Shown: piece by piece, positions 10,337 to 21,038 of the stretch
Layout of the letters: every line of letters starts with the position of its first letter
How positions within the stretch are numbered: position 1 is the first letter of the stretch
NCBI GenBank assembly: GCA_010015805.1
Contig: ML978123.1
Span: 2,418,001-2,482,000, forward strand
DNA: 64,000 nt
DNA from: Rhizodiscina lignyota
Taxonomy: Eukaryota > Ascomycota > Dothideomycetes > Aulographales > Rhizodiscinaceae
Direction of reading: 5' to 3'
The notes under the pieces: generated by a model
What the model was told of the DNA's origin: nothing
What the model saw: only the letters and a program-made list of their open reading frames with translations
The model's database searches: none
Made by a program: the position numbers and the translations under genes

Positions 10337-10486
10337 ACTCCGGTGAGCAAATTCTCCCCGGCTTTGACCAATCAAAGCTAATAAAAGGCCAGTTGGCGCA
10401 GAGGTAGCGCGCCGTTCTTATACTAGTCATTTGCACTCGTATGAATAGTCATGCGGATGTCACGGGTTCGAATCCCGTACGGAGTA
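10337..10486 (+). tRNA. tRNA-like gene, anticodon TAT, with two insertions
   Basis: Removing 10343-10392 and 10423-10450 leaves a near-complete cloverleaf. The acceptor is ACTCCGT (10337-10342 plus 10393) against ACGGAGT (10479-10485), 7 of 7 pairs, with discriminator A10486. The D-stem is GCGC/GCGC; the anticodon loop CTTATAA has TAT at 10419-10421. The T-stem is ACGGG/CCCGT with loop TTCGAAT. The only flaw is a T:T mismatch closing the anticodon loop. An A box (10394-10404) and a B box (10465-10475) are intact. The 28-nt insertion after position 37 is where eukaryotic tRNA introns sit. The 50-nt insertion inside the acceptor stem is abnormal: it starts GTGAGC, has CTAAT and ends CAG like a spliceosomal intron. 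TAT would decode isoleucine AUA; a Met (CAT) gene altered by a C-to-T change is another reading. Function is unproven. Confidence 0.5.
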
Positions 10487-11516
10487 TATCTTTTTAAAAG
10501 TTGCATTTCCTATCATTCTGCAAATTTTAAATTAATTTTTTGGGCTGTAGTGGTGAAGAAAATACATTTTTGGTGGCGGTGGTGAGCCGGGCCACGGCGG
10601 GAACCTTTCTCCCATGGACGAAAACTCGGTGATTTTGTACAATAATCAGACAAATTCCAGTTAGGTATTAACAGAGGGATGAAATATTCCATCAGTAGCT
10701 TCTAGGTTTTTAGAAACTCACTCAAATTTAAGACCTAGAGCTCTTCTTCTTCTTCCGAAGCTGTGGCGGGGCTATATTTGTCGTTAGATGGATTCAACTT
10801 GCACGGACTACGAAGCTACCGGGCCAAAGTAGAAAACTCGAGTTGTGAGAGGACAAACTGAAATGGAACTCTCGAAAAATGTTACTATTGCGAAAAGCTT
10901 TCTTTGTTCTTTCTCGTCCTCCACCTTTTGCCCTTCTCCTTCTTCTCCTCCTTCTCCTCCACCTTCTCCTTTTGCTTTTCCTTTCTCAGTTACAAAGGAG
11001 CTAGTTTCCTACGAGCGAACAGTATAGAGCTACTCTATTATAGTTGCCTTCAGCACTTCTAAGGAGCTTCCGTATATCACGGAGTTTATATTCGATGTTA
11101 TATAAGAGTAGCTTATCAAGCCTACCCTAGAAGATTTGCTTCTTCTCGTTATAAAAAAGAGATGCTATTACAGGTCTCACACCCTTATATAAAACGAGGT
11201 CCTTCGTACTATCCCTACCTACTTAGCTATATAGGGGAGTGTCGGCGAAGCGAGCGTCGCCGCGGCAGCAGTAGGAGGAGGGGTTATAGGCGATTATAGG
11301 TAGAAATGGAGCTATGAAATACGTAAACATTCACTATGCTAATTCATATCTGATTAAGCAAGACTTATATAGTGTATAACGGACGACATTATGTTGCTCT
11401 TACGTTACCAACGCTAGGAAGTGGGCAGAGGTCGCTATGGAAGATTTCAAATGAAGCTGTATCATTCAGAAAACACAAGATAGTGCTATAGATTCTTGGA
11501 TTCCCCAAAATCTCTT
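10487..11516. other. gene-free spacer with pyrimidine-rich run
   Basis: No gene is supported. A CTTCTCCTCC-type simple repeat lies at about 10910-10985, and AT-rich decayed sequence is on both sides. The zone ends at the 3' end of the haloacid dehalogenase gene, which marks the boundary to conserved gene space. Confidence 0.45.
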
Positions 11517-12326
11517 CTACAGCTTACTTACATTCACACCGAGCTTCTCAGCGGCGGTAACAAAGCCTTCATTGCCATCCTCCACCCAAACGTCGACCCA
11601 CCCATCCTTCCTTGCCTGCTCGACCTGATCAGCCGGCATGTCCTCCTCCTGTGGCCTCCATACGTAAACAGCTGCAAAACCCAAAGCCTTTGCCGCCTTG
11701 AGATCATAAAGATGAGCAGCAACCATTGCACATTCGTTAGGTTTAAGCCCCATCTTCTCTGCACCCCCGAGATATACTGTCGGTGAGGGCTTGTACGAAT
11801 TAAACATCTCTGCGCTGATAATATGCGTAAATGGTATGCGTGAATGCGTCCGCAGATCCTCAAGCAATGATGTGTTGCCATTGCTTAAGGTGCAGGTGTA
11901 GAATAGCTTGTTCATCTCGGCAATTCCTCTCACAGAATCCGACCAAGGGTCAAGCCGGTGCCAAATGAGGCTCAGGTCATGTAGCTCATCCGGTGTCCAC
12001 AAACCCTCCAATGCATGCTCTTGTAGTAGTTCAAGCAGACTATCGTAATGATGTTGATCGACGTTCTTGTATGGGATATCCGGATTCGCTGCCAGCTTTT
12101 TGGTAAACACCTTGTAGGTAGTCCGCCATTTCTGCGCAAAGGTACCCCAGTCACCCACTGTCATGTTTGAAGCCTTCATTCGCACCGCGGATGGGATTGA
12201 GGAGGTAGCGGCATTGAGAGCTTTGCTTGATGCATCTTCAAGGCCACGAGTGACTGTGCCGCGCCAGTCTACGCAGGTACCGAAGACGTCGAAGAAAAGA
12301 CCCTTGATAGGCTGCGAGGAAGACAT
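11517..12326 (-). CDS. HAD-superfamily 2-haloacid dehalogenase, type II
   Basis: Intronless 269-aa frame from ATG 12326. All four HAD motifs are visible: the nucleophile loop FFDVFGTCVDW with Asp13, the CTLSNGNTSLL Ser/Asn loop, the Lys loop (FNSYKPSPTVY), and the acidic motif MVAAHLYDLKAAKALG. The spacing and the helical cap with a WHRLDPW segment match (S)-2-haloacid dehalogenases, which hydrolyse 2-haloalkanoates to 2-hydroxyacids through an aspartyl ester. Fungal members are often of unknown physiological substrate. No signal peptide, so probably cytosolic. An upstream in-frame extension exists but the AUG used here is the one adjoining conserved sequence. It is the first conserved gene after the repeat-rich zone. 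Confidence 0.85.
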   Translation of the reverse strand: MSSSQPIKGLFFDVFGTCVDWRGTVTRGLEDASSKALNAATSSIPSAVRMKASNMTVGDWGTFAQKWRTTYKVFTKKLAANPDIPYKNVDQHHYDSLLELLQEHALEGLWTPDELHDLSLIWHRLDPWSDSVRGIAEMNKLFYTCTLSNGNTSLLEDLRTHSRIPFTHIISAEMFNSYKPSPTVYLGGAEKMGLKPNECAMVAAHLYDLKAAKALGFAAVYVWRPQEEDMPADQVEQARKDGWVDVWVEDGNEGFVTAAEKLGVNVSKL

Positions 12327-12990
12327 CTTAGCGTTCGGGAGCGTCTTGGAAGATATGAGAAGCGCACCATGAGGAGAGCATACACCTCGCTTTCTATACC
12401 TCGGAGAGCTCGACCATGCTGGAGCTAACCGATTGCGCCGGGTGAATGATGTCCAGGAATCTCTCAGCGGGGATTGAATGTCCGTTGCCAGTGATTTGAA
12501 TATGGACAAGTGACCATCAGGCCAGTTAACAAACTTAGAAATATCTGCATCCCCAAGGCTCAATGCCCAACCTATCTGTCGGGGTGGAGACTATGAAAAT
12601 AATACCAATGCATTGGCCTGTTGGGCGCATCGGAAGTGTGCAGATTCTACTGGGACCGACCGAGATGTGACTAGCGCCTTGAAAATAATAGACTAGGATA
12701 ATTCAGATCTCTTGGAATTAATTTGAGAAATTCCCCGCACGATCTGAGGATCTTACAGTTGAATGAAAGAATTGAAATATGAACTTCCCTATTCTCTTCT
12801 AATCTTGCCGTAATTCTTATTTTGAAGCTCAATGCAAGGCTTGTAGTTCCCTGATTGGGAAAGTAGCTTAAGATATGGTTTGTTCCGGAGCGTACGTTTA
12901 TCCGAACCCACACTGCCAACCGAAAACTTCAGAACGTCAAACAATTGAACTCGCGACAACCATCTCGAACCCATTCAACATCCAGTCGCC
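12327..12990. promoter_or_regulatory. divergent intergenic region, dehalogenase / eL18
   Basis: This 664-bp gap lies between two genes transcribed away from each other, so it holds both promoters and 5' untranslated regions. No TATA box stands out near either start, and I could not assign specific transcription-factor sites. Confidence 0.45.
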
Positions 12991-13735
12991 ATGGGTAAGT
13001 CACCAACTACCTATATATCCTCTGATTATTACTTAGATCCTCGAATCTGACAATATCTGCAGGTATCGACCTCGACAGACATCATGTGCGGGCCTCGCAC
13101 CGCAAGGCGCCCAAGAGCGACAACGTCTACGTCCGCCTGCTCGTGAAGCTCTACCGATTCCTTGCACGTACGTATTGAGGTTCTCTAATTCATAATGGTG
13201 TCTGATAAATCATTTGCAGGCCGCACCGACTCCAAATTCAACCAGGTCGTTCTCCGCCGCCTCTTCATGTCCCGCATCAACCGCCCTCCTATGTCTCTCT
13301 CCCGCATTGTCGTTAACGGTGCGAATCCGCACGCCGAGGAAGCCCACAAGGGCAAGACGATTGTGATTGTCGGCACTGTCACGGATGACAACAGGCTGAT
13401 GGAGGTTCCCAAGATGACCATCGCTGCGCTTCGCTTCACCGCGACTGCAAGGGCAAGGATTATCAAGGCTGGTGGAGAGTGTCTGACACTTGATGAGCTT
13501 GCTCTGAGGGCGCCGATGGGCCAGAATACGCTGTTGTTGAGAGGCCCGAAGAACGCTAGGGAGGCGGTTAAGCACTTCGGCTTTGGCCCGCATTCGCACA
13601 AGGTGGGTACATTGGGAGAAACTGCGACCATCGTTCTGATGCTGACAACTTTTACAGAAGCCATATGTCGAGAGCAAGGGCAGGAAGTTCGAGCGTGCCC
13701 GTGGCCGCAGACGATCGAGGGGTTTCAAGGTCTAG
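12991..13735 (+). CDS. RPL18: 60S ribosomal protein eL18
   Basis: Four exons: 12991-12994, 13063-13167, 13220-13602 and 13658-13735, giving 189 aa (the yeast protein has 186). The first exon holds only ATG plus one base; the donor is GTAAGT. The product starts [11 protein letters not shown] and contains [39 protein letters not shown] and [20 protein letters not shown], and ends in the basic [11 protein letters not shown] tail, all hallmarks of eL18. It is a structural protein of the large ribosomal subunit in the cytosol. The three introns are 68, 52 and 55 nt. A very short first coding exon followed by an intron is common in fungal ribosomal-protein genes. Confidence 0.95.
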
Positions 13736-13967
13736 TCGTGGACTTTCACACAAGTTTTACGTGGCGAACGTGGACACTTTCATCAGGCGAGGTCTTAGGT
13801 TTTGCATTGCGACAGAAGATCAATCAACGGTGTATTTACACAGTTTGCTTGTCATAACCAAATCAAGCATTTGAAAAAAAGCATTCGGAATCTTCTACAA
13901 CGACAATTCCGTCTCATCTAAATGACTGCAGGTGAACTTCAAAAAAGCGCAAAGCATAAGCCATACC

Positions 13968-15680
13968 TCAGCCCTTTTTCTCCATATAACTCTTCCAATT
14001 CCCTTCTCTCAATCTCTTGTCCTTCTCTCTAACTTCTTCATTGGCTTTCCTCGCATACTCCTCCACTAAGCCTCGTACTCTTAAATCGCTGACCCCCAGG
14101 ATCCTGGCCGCCAACAGCGCAGCATTCACACTGTTCCCTATCGCGACCGTTGCAACTGGTACCCCTCTTGGCATCTGCACGATGCTGTAAAGGCTGTCTT
14201 GTCCATCGAGACTACTGGCCTTTACAGGTACCCCGATGACTGGGAGACTCGTGTAGGCCGCAGCCATACCAGGCAAGTGCGCTGCACCCCCTGCAGCCGC
14301 AATGATCACACGAATACCGGTTGAGGCGGCCGTGGAGACAAATGATGCCATGACTTCTGGAGTGCGATGCGCAGAGGTAATGCGCACAGTATACGGAATT
14401 GCGAAGGTATCGAGGATGGTCAGACCGGGGGCGAGTGTAGGAAGATCAGAGTCAGAGCCCATAATCACTGCGATTTGCGGCACCTCTTTTCCGCCCTTGG
14501 CCCTTGAAGGTGTGGCTGAAGCAGGTTTCCTCCCAGAGTGCTTGTCGAATACATCGATGAGAGGCTGGATTAATTGCTCTGCTTCCGCCATTGTCTCAGC
14601 TGTGACTGTCACATGACCCATTTTACGCCCTGGAGTGGTGGCTGGACCTTTGCCATAAAGGTGGATGCTTGTTCTTGGATTGGATAGAGCGGCTGTGATG
14701 AAGGGGTCGATGGATCCACCAGTTGCAGATCCTAAAATGTTGAGCATGACTGCTGGTTCCCGCATCTCAAGGCTACTCGGTGGGATGGGAAGGTCCAAAA
14801 TAGCACGGAGATGGGCGTCGTACTGTGATATAGGACATGATTCTATCGTGTAATGACCCGAGTTATGCGGTCGTGGTGCGATTTCGTTGATGAGAAGTTG
14901 GTCGTTTTCAAGGAGGAACATTTCTACCCCAAATACGCCTTTCCCTTCGAATGCTGCAACTGCTTTCCTAGCTAGCTGCTGTGCCTTATCTGCTGTCGCT
15001 CGTGAGAGGTTCCGAGCTGGAGCGTACACGAGCTTGCATATGCTGTTCTCATGGACTGTCTCGACCGTAGGAAAGGACAGGACGCCATCCTTCGTCTTGA
15101 CGGCCATCACAGCAAGCTCGGCTTTGAAGGGAGCCCAACGCTCTGCATACACCTTTCGATCTTTGCAAAAGTCGCTGCCATGATCCAGGTCGTCCTTGGA
15201 CATGATGGGTAAGTTCCCTCGGCCATCGTATGCTTCTCTTCGCGATTTGAGCATAAAAGGAAAGTCGAAAACTTCAGCCACCCTCTTCAGCTCGTCCACA
15301 GAGCCAGAGTCCAGAGATATCGAGTCAGCTAACGCTATGCCGGCGCTCTTTAGGTGTTGCTTTTGATCAAATTTGTCTTGTATCGTTGCTACCGTTCGCC
15401 AATGAGGCTCGAAGATTACGCCGCTTTGTGTCAGTTCTTCCAGTACCAGGGTATCGATATGTTCGATTTCCGCCGTCAGAACGTCGCATTCTGCTGCCAG
15501 CTGACGGATAGCATGGGAGTCTTTGAATGAGCCTACGATGTGATTTGATGTGCCCAGGATCTGCTTGGCCGGAGCATTCTCCTTGTCGAGGATGAGGACT
15601 TTAATATTGAGACGGTTTGCCGCTTCAGCGAACATGCGGCCGAGCTGGCCACCGCCCAGGACCCCGACGGTCTTGTTCAT
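13968..15680 (-). CDS. ADE2: phosphoribosylaminoimidazole carboxylase (PurK-PurE fusion)
   Basis: Intronless 570-aa frame. Residues 1 to about 375 form the ATP-grasp PurK-like domain, beginning [12 protein letters not shown] and including [17 protein letters not shown]. Residues about 398-570 form the PurE-like domain with [21 protein letters not shown] and [11 protein letters not shown]. Together they convert 5-aminoimidazole ribonucleotide to carboxy-AIR in de novo purine synthesis, in the cytosol. Length and two-domain order match yeast Ade2 (571 aa). The gene is convergent with eL18 (232-bp gap) and divergent from coatomer zeta. In fungi, loss of this enzyme causes purine auxotrophy and red pigment, so it is a useful landmark. 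Confidence 0.97.
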   Translation of the reverse strand: MNKTVGVLGGGQLGRMFAEAANRLNIKVLILDKENAPAKQILGTSNHIVGSFKDSHAIRQLAAECDVLTAEIEHIDTLVLEELTQSGVIFEPHWRTVATIQDKFDQKQHLKSAGIALADSISLDSGSVDELKRVAEVFDFPFMLKSRREAYDGRGNLPIMSKDDLDHGSDFCKDRKVYAERWAPFKAELAVMAVKTKDGVLSFPTVETVHENSICKLVYAPARNLSRATADKAQQLARKAVAAFEGKGVFGVEMFLLENDQLLINEIAPRPHNSGHYTIESCPISQYDAHLRAILDLPIPPSSLEMREPAVMLNILGSATGGSIDPFITAALSNPRTSIHLYGKGPATTPGRKMGHVTVTAETMAEAEQLIQPLIDVFDKHSGRKPASATPSRAKGGKEVPQIAVIMGSDSDLPTLAPGLTILDTFAIPYTVRITSAHRTPEVMASFVSTAASTGIRVIIAAAGGAAHLPGMAAAYTSLPVIGVPVKASSLDGQDSLYSIVQMPRGVPVATVAIGNSVNAALLAARILGVSDLRVRGLVEEYARKANEEVREKDKRLREGNWKSYMEKKG

Positions 15681-16264
15681 ATTTTATAATGTGCTTGAGG
15701 TGAAGTGCGATGGAGTTGTGTAGACCTTGACGAATTGCGAGCGGTATGTTCCGGTGCAATACGAAATGTTGAATAGGCTCCCCAAAAATCTGAGGATGTA
15801 AGATACCTTAAGTAGCAACTTCAATGGACAGCCATTCAACGAAGTCGTTGCTTCCTTTATGGTTTTCCTTGTAATTGACTAACTTGGGGGGCTTCTTGAG
15901 ACAGTTGAGACATATCAATATGACGGAAATTCAAATATCTTTGTCAATTTTGACTATGTAGGGCAGGAAGTATAACTTGATGTTACTGTAGACGAATAAG
16001 CCACGCCTTGCATCAAACTCCAAAGACTTTCTTTCTGAGATGATTAAAGATCTTGTCTGATCTTTTCAACCAATCATACGCCTCAGCGGTGGGGCCATCA
16101 ATTGCCCGGAACGGAAAAACGAAGCTTCCACGATGCAGCGCAGGTCACTTCTACATGCCTGCATGAGCTACCTTACGCTGAAATCGCAAGCTGTTCAGAA
16201 AGGATAGACAACACAAATCTCTCAACTCCAAGCGCGAGCTCAAGCTCGCACCGTAACTGCCATT
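15681..16264. promoter_or_regulatory. divergent intergenic region, ADE2 / coatomer zeta
   Basis: This 584-bp stretch separates two divergent starts and must hold both promoters. Nothing specific was identified. A short reading frame at 16102-16443 overlaps the coatomer start in another frame and is not considered real. Confidence 0.4.
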
Positions 16265-16922
16265 ATGGCGCCAAATATGTCACTCTTTTCCGTCAACGCC
16301 GTCCTCATCCTCTCCACCGACGACTCGCGAATCCTCACGAAATACTACTCACCTCCACACCCGCCAGCAGGCACTCCTGCAAACTCCACAAATTACCCAG
16401 GCGCAAATCCATACCCGAGTCTAAAGGATCAAAAAGCTTTTGAGAAGGGGCTGCTTGAGAAGACTGCAAAGCAAACCAGCGATATCATTTTATATGATAA
16501 TCGGGTAGTAGTCTTCAAGATGGAGAGTGACGTGATGCTGTATGTGGTGGGAGGCGTAGATGAGAATGAGATATTACTCTATAGCGTCATTCTGGCGTTG
16601 CGAGACTCATTGAACATTCTCCTCAAGTATGTTTGCAACCTTACGCTCATTTTGGCTCCATCCTAATGACATGCAAAGGAGCTCGGTAGACAAGCGGACG
16701 ATTATTGAAAACTACGACCTTGTTTCGCTCGCGATAGATGAGATTGTCGACGACGGCATTGTCCTCGAGACCGACCCAATCATTGTCGCAAGCAGAGTGA
16801 GCAGGCCCCCTGCGCAAGACATGGCCAGCATGAAGGGGATTGATCTGTCGGAACAAGGGTTATTGAACGCGTGGGAAATGGTAAAGGTGAAGGCAAAGGA
16901 GAGGATAAGAGACGGGTTATAA
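16265..16922 (+). CDS. RET3: coatomer subunit zeta (COPI)
   Basis: Two exons, 16265-16626 and 16679-16922, with a 52-nt intron carrying donor GTATGT and branch sequence CTAATGAC; 201 aa. The start is LFSVNAVLILSTDDSRILTKYY, followed by an N-terminal longin-like fold with KQTSDIILYDNRVVVFK and the YVVGGVDENEILLYS segment. After the splice the product reads DKRTIIENYDLVSLAIDEIVDDGIVLETDP, the signature of the COPI small sigma/zeta family. The protein is part of the coat for retrograde Golgi-to-ER vesicles. Pro-rich residues 28-50 are a fungal insertion. The frame across the junction (LLK|SSVDK) is continuous. Confidence 0.95.
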
Positions 16923-17603
16923 GTGAACGACAAATTTACGAGTTAGGAGCTGACGACTTGTGCTGGTCTATACCACGATCAACAAGATCGCACCGCCTTG
17001 GACCATAGCGAGGTTTGGCGTTTGGGCGCAGCTATGATAGATAAATTGAGGCGGGCTTTGCAAGGCCTCGGATTTGGGGGACGTGGATTCCATTGCGACG
17101 ATGCCAGTGGCTGCTGAAATAGTGACAGTATTGCAGACAACAAACTAGTCGCAATGATAGACGTCCCCCCACTTTCTGACATTTTGTTCGTGAGTGTTAT
17201 GTTCAACTTAGCGTGTGCGCTATGGCAGTGAGAGTAGTTATAATGTCCAGCAGGACTTGCTAACTTGACACTGGTCTCTTTGTGATCTTTATGTGGAAGA
17301 AAATATTAAGGAAGCTAATTTTACAATTTCGTAGAGCTCGAGCAAGGTCTATGTCATATGAAGCCTTTCGGAACTATCAATAGACTCAGAGCTGGAGTAA
17401 GTTTGACCAGAAGCCGGGCGTGATCCCTTAAATCGATTTGTGTGCGTCACCGTGGTTTCGACAAATCGACATTATAGCCATTGTGCACGTGTCAATCGCT
17501 CCGCACCTCTTAGGTATTTTGCATGACGCAACTCTATGAAACATCCACACTCTACAATCTAGGTTATACCCTTCACCATCACACTCTCCACCGACGTGCC
17601 ACC
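16923..17603. other. intergenic, coatomer zeta to RQC2
   Basis: This gap holds the 3' end region of the coatomer gene and the promoter of RQC2. Open frames at 16979-17206 on the minus strand lack support. Nothing else was recognised. Confidence 0.4.
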
Positions 17604-20600
17604 ATGAAGCAGCGGTTCTCCTCTTTGGACGTCAAAGTAATCGCTCACGAGCTGAATGCCACCCTACCTTCACTCCGTGTCACGAATATCTACGACCTTT
17701 CCACGCGCATCTTCCTAATAAAGTTCCACGCACCAAACCAGCGCGAACAGCTGGTAATAGACTCTGGCTTCCGATGCCACCTCTCCTCCTTTGCACGCAC
17801 AACTGCCGCTGCCCCGTCGCCGTTCGTTCAACGGCTTCGAAAGTTCCTCAAGACCAGGCGAGTAACGAAAGTCGCGCAAATCGGAACCGATCGCATAATT
17901 GAGCTACAGTTTTCAGATGGGCTCTACAGGCTATTCTTAGAGTTCTATGCGGCGGGCAACATCGTTCTCACAGATGCGGAGTTGAACGTTATTGCGTTGC
18001 AACGGATTGTTAGCGAGGGCGATGAGCAGGTCAAGCTGGGCGCAAAATACAATCTTGAAGGGAGGCAGAACTATGCCGGTGTGCCGGAGCTGACGAGGGA
18101 AAGTGTTGTGGAGCGGCTAAAAGCAGCTGTCGCAAAACAGAGTGAGGCGACGCAGGATGACGGGGCGAAGAAAGCAAAGTTCAAGAAGAAGGGCAAGGAT
18201 GCACTGAGGAAGACGCTAGCAGTGAGCTTGACAGAATACCCGCCAATGCTGCTAGATCATGGGTTGAGTGTTGTTGGGTTCGATAAAGAGACTAGCCCAG
18301 AAGAAGTGATCGAGAAGGACTCTGTAATGGAAAAGCTCATGGAAGCCTTACAGGAGGCCAGGAGAATCATCGATGAGGTCATGGCAGCATCAATAGTAAA
18401 GGGCTACATTCTAGCAAAGCCACTCAAGAAATCCGAGCAGGAGAAAGAGGCCAACAAAGAAAGTGGGGAAGGTTCAGACACGACATCGAACCTCATTTAC
18501 GACGACTTCCATCCGTTCAAGCCCCACCAATTCGAGAGTGATCCGTCAATACGATTCCTTGAATTTGAAGGCTTCAACAAGACAGTTGACGAATTCTTCT
18601 CATCTATAGAAGGGCAGAGGCTCGAATCACGACTTCACGAGCGCGAGGAGGCAGCAAAGCGGAAGCTAGATCAGGCACGAGCGGATCATGAGAAACGTAT
18701 CGACAGCTTGCAGCAGGTCCAGGTATCGAACGTACGGAAAGCCCAAGCAATCGAGGCAAACCTGGAGCGCGTTGAAGAGGCCAAAGCTGCGGTAAATGGG
18801 TTGATTGGGCAAGGAATGGACTGGGCCGATATCGCCAGGCTGATTGAGACAGAGCAGAAGAGAGGAAATCAAGTGGCGCAGATGATCAAGCTACCGCTCA
18901 AGCTGTACGAGAACACAGTGACACTGCTTCTAGCTGAGCCTAGCTTTGACGAAGACCCTGATGACGAAGGATATGAGACAGAGACCCATTCTTCCGACAG
19001 CGAGGATGAATTACCGACTACCACCAAGGGGAAAGAGCTCGCAGCAAAGGAGGAAGACAAGCGGCTTACTGTCGACATCGACCTTGGACTGTCCTCTTGG
19101 ACGAATGCGAGCCAGTACTACGATCAAAAGAAGAGCGCTGTTAAAAAGGAAGAGAAGACCGCCCAAGCCTCTGGCAAGGCTCTAAAGAGTGCACAGCTGA
19201 AGATTCAGGCCGATCTGAAGAAAGGCCTGAAGCAGGAGAAGGATGTGTTGAGGCCGGTAAGAAAGCAGTTTTGGTTTGAAAAGTTCCTTTATTTCATATC
19301 TTCAGAAGGCTACCTTGTCCTTGGTGGCAAAGACGCGCCTCAAAATGAACTGCTTTACCGAAAGCATCTTCGCAAAGGAGACGTCTACGTTCATGCGGAC
19401 TTGCATGGCGCTTCATCTGTCATCATAAAAAATAACCCTGCGACCCCGGATGCGCCGATTCCGCCGTCTACACTTTCACAAGCTGGTAACCTATCAGTGT
19501 GTACGTCCTCGGCCTGGGACTCAAAAGCCGTCATGTCGGCTTGGTGGGTAAACGCAGATCAGGTCTCGAAAACAGCGCCTACAGGGGAGTATCTCACCAC
19601 TGGCGGTTTCATGATCAGAGGTCAGAAAAACTTCTTGCCTCCTGCACAGCTGTTGCTTGGATTTGCCGTCATGTTTCAGATCAGCGAGGACAGCAAGAGC
19701 AGACATATCAAGCACCGCATTCTAGATTCCGATCCCACTGTGCTGGGTGCTGCAGAGGCTAAACCACCTGAGCCGGCGGAAGAGGCCGCTCCAGAGCCTG
19801 AGCCTGAACCTGAGCCAGCGGCCCCCACCCAAGATTCTGACGAGGAGGAGGACTTCCCAGATGTCAAAGTAACCGGACTTTCAATTGATTCCGATGAAGA
19901 TGAGGATTTCCCTGACGCGAAACTGGATGACAGCAATCCGGAAGCTGAAGACGAGGAAGAAGGAACCGCCACATACAACCCGCTTCAGGAAGGTACCTCA
20001 GAGGCCAAGGAGAATGAGGATGATGGTGACGACAATGAGAGCTATGCAGAGAATGAGGACGAAGTTGCAGATCCCACAAAGGGAGCTGAGAAAGCCCAAA
20101 GTTCCGAGAACGCGGCTGACGAAAAGTCACAAAAGGGCACCCGTCACCTTTCAGCGAAAGAGCGGCGTCTACTCCGCAAAGGCATCACCTCGTCCCAGCA
20201 ACCTTCTACAGCGGCCAGTGAATCCGACCCGGAACCACGGGACACCCGGCCATCAGCTCCGTCTCCTGCACCCACCTCTAGTAGCGCTTCTAAAGGCAAA
20301 CCACAGCCGGTACCCCGTGGTAAGCGCGGCAAGCAGAAGAAGCTGGCAGCCAAGTACGCCGACCAAGACGAGGAAGACCGCGAACTTGCCATGCGCATTC
20401 TTGGCTCAAAGACTGGGCAAGAGCAAGCAAAGGCCGAGGCCGAGGCCAGGAAGAAAAAGAAGGAGGAGGAAGAAGCGCAGAAGCAACGACGCAGAGAACA
20501 GCACCAGCGCGTCCAGGCCGCCGCAGAAGAGAAGCGCAGGAGGGCTGTAGACGGCGCCGCCCGTGCAGAAGGCGCACCAGAAGACGACGCAGACGAGACG

Positions 20601-21038
20601 CTTGAGAACGACGAGGAAGCCGCGCGTCTTGAAGCCGTCGGCCTTGATGCCTTCGTCGGACGGCCGCTGCCGGGCGACGAGCTGCTCGCTGCAATACCCA
20701 TGTGCGCGCCGTGGCAGGCGCTCGCGAACTACAAATACAAGGTCAAGATGCAGCCCGGCATGCAGAAGCGCGGGAAGGCGCTGAGGGAGATTCTGGGCCG
20801 GTGGGACGCAGATGCAAAGGTGGGCAGGAACGTGGACGAGAAGAGCGAGGATGGCGAGAAGATGTGGCCAAGGGAGATTGAGCTTGTGAGGGCGTGGAAG
20901 GAAGCCGAGGTCGTGGGCGTGCTGCCGGTTGGAAAGCTCAGGGTAATGCTGAGTGGAGGGGGTGGTGGGAAGGACGGTGGTAAAGGCAAAGGGAAGGCCC
21001 AGGCGAAGGGGAAGGGTGGGAAAGGTGGGAAGAAATAG
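17604..21038 (+). CDS. RQC2: ribosome quality control complex subunit 2 (NEMF/Tae2)
   Basis: Intronless, 1144 aa from ATG 17604, which sits in a good context (GCCACCATGA); an upstream in-frame ATG at 17523 adds 27 unlike residues. The NFACT-N domain starts MKQRFSSLD. Asp9 and Asp96-Arg97 match yeast Rqc2 Asp9 and Asp98-Arg99, which are needed for C-terminal Ala/Thr tailing. A long coiled coil spans about residues 340-460. The NFACT-R (DUF814) domain starts near residue 553 with KQFWFEKFLYFISSEGYLV and includes HADLHGASSVIIKN. An acidic and basic low-complexity linker follows. The NFACT-C domain begins near 1033 (MCAPWQALANYKYKVKMQPG). The tail is a Gly/Lys run. The protein binds obstructed 60S-peptidyl-tRNA with Ltn1. 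Confidence 0.96.
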   Translation: MKQRFSSLDVKVIAHELNATLPSLRVTNIYDLSTRIFLIKFHAPNQREQLVIDSGFRCHLSSFARTTAAAPSPFVQRLRKFLKTRRVTKVAQIGTDRIIELQFSDGLYRLFLEFYAAGNIVLTDAELNVIALQRIVSEGDEQVKLGAKYNLEGRQNYAGVPELTRESVVERLKAAVAKQSEATQDDGAKKAKFKKKGKDALRKTLAVSLTEYPPMLLDHGLSVVGFDKETSPEEVIEKDSVMEKLMEALQEARRIIDEVMAASIVKGYILAKPLKKSEQEKEANKESGEGSDTTSNLIYDDFHPFKPHQFESDPSIRFLEFEGFNKTVDEFFSSIEGQRLESRLHEREEAAKRKLDQARADHEKRIDSLQQVQVSNVRKAQAIEANLERVEEAKAAVNGLIGQGMDWADIARLIETEQKRGNQVAQMIKLPLKLYENTVTLLLAEPSFDEDPDDEGYETETHSSDSEDELPTTTKGKELAAKEEDKRLTVDIDLGLSSWTNASQYYDQKKSAVKKEEKTAQASGKALKSAQLKIQADLKKGLKQEKDVLRPVRKQFWFEKFLYFISSEGYLVLGGKDAPQNELLYRKHLRKGDVYVHADLHGASSVIIKNNPATPDAPIPPSTLSQAGNLSVCTSSAWDSKAVMSAWWVNADQVSKTAPTGEYLTTGGFMIRGQKNFLPPAQLLLGFAVMFQISEDSKSRHIKHRILDSDPTVLGAAEAKPPEPAEEAAPEPEPEPEPAAPTQDSDEEEDFPDVKVTGLSIDSDEDEDFPDAKLDDSNPEAEDEEEGTATYNPLQEGTSEAKENEDDGDDNESYAENEDEVADPTKGAEKAQSSENAADEKSQKGTRHLSAKERRLLRKGITSSQQPSTAASESDPEPRDTRPSAPSPAPTSSSASKGKPQPVPRGKRGKQKKLAAKYADQDEEDRELAMRILGSKTGQEQAKAEAEARKKKKEEEEAQKQRRREQHQRVQAAAEEKRRRAVDGAARAEGAPEDDADETLENDEEAARLEAVGLDAFVGRPLPGDELLAAIPMCAPWQALANYKYKVKMQPGMQKRGKALREILGRWDADAKVGRNVDEKSEDGEKMWPREIELVRAWKEAEVVGVLPVGKLRVMLSGGGGGKDGGKGKGKAQAKGKGGKGGKK

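Noticed and set aside
13185-13728. Open frames of up to 172 codons antisense to eL18
   Set aside because: They are mirror frames of a conserved ribosomal gene with GC-rich codons; no independent evidence.
20144-20701. 185-codon frame antisense to RQC2
   Set aside because: Ser/Ala-rich mirror of the acidic low-complexity linker of RQC2.
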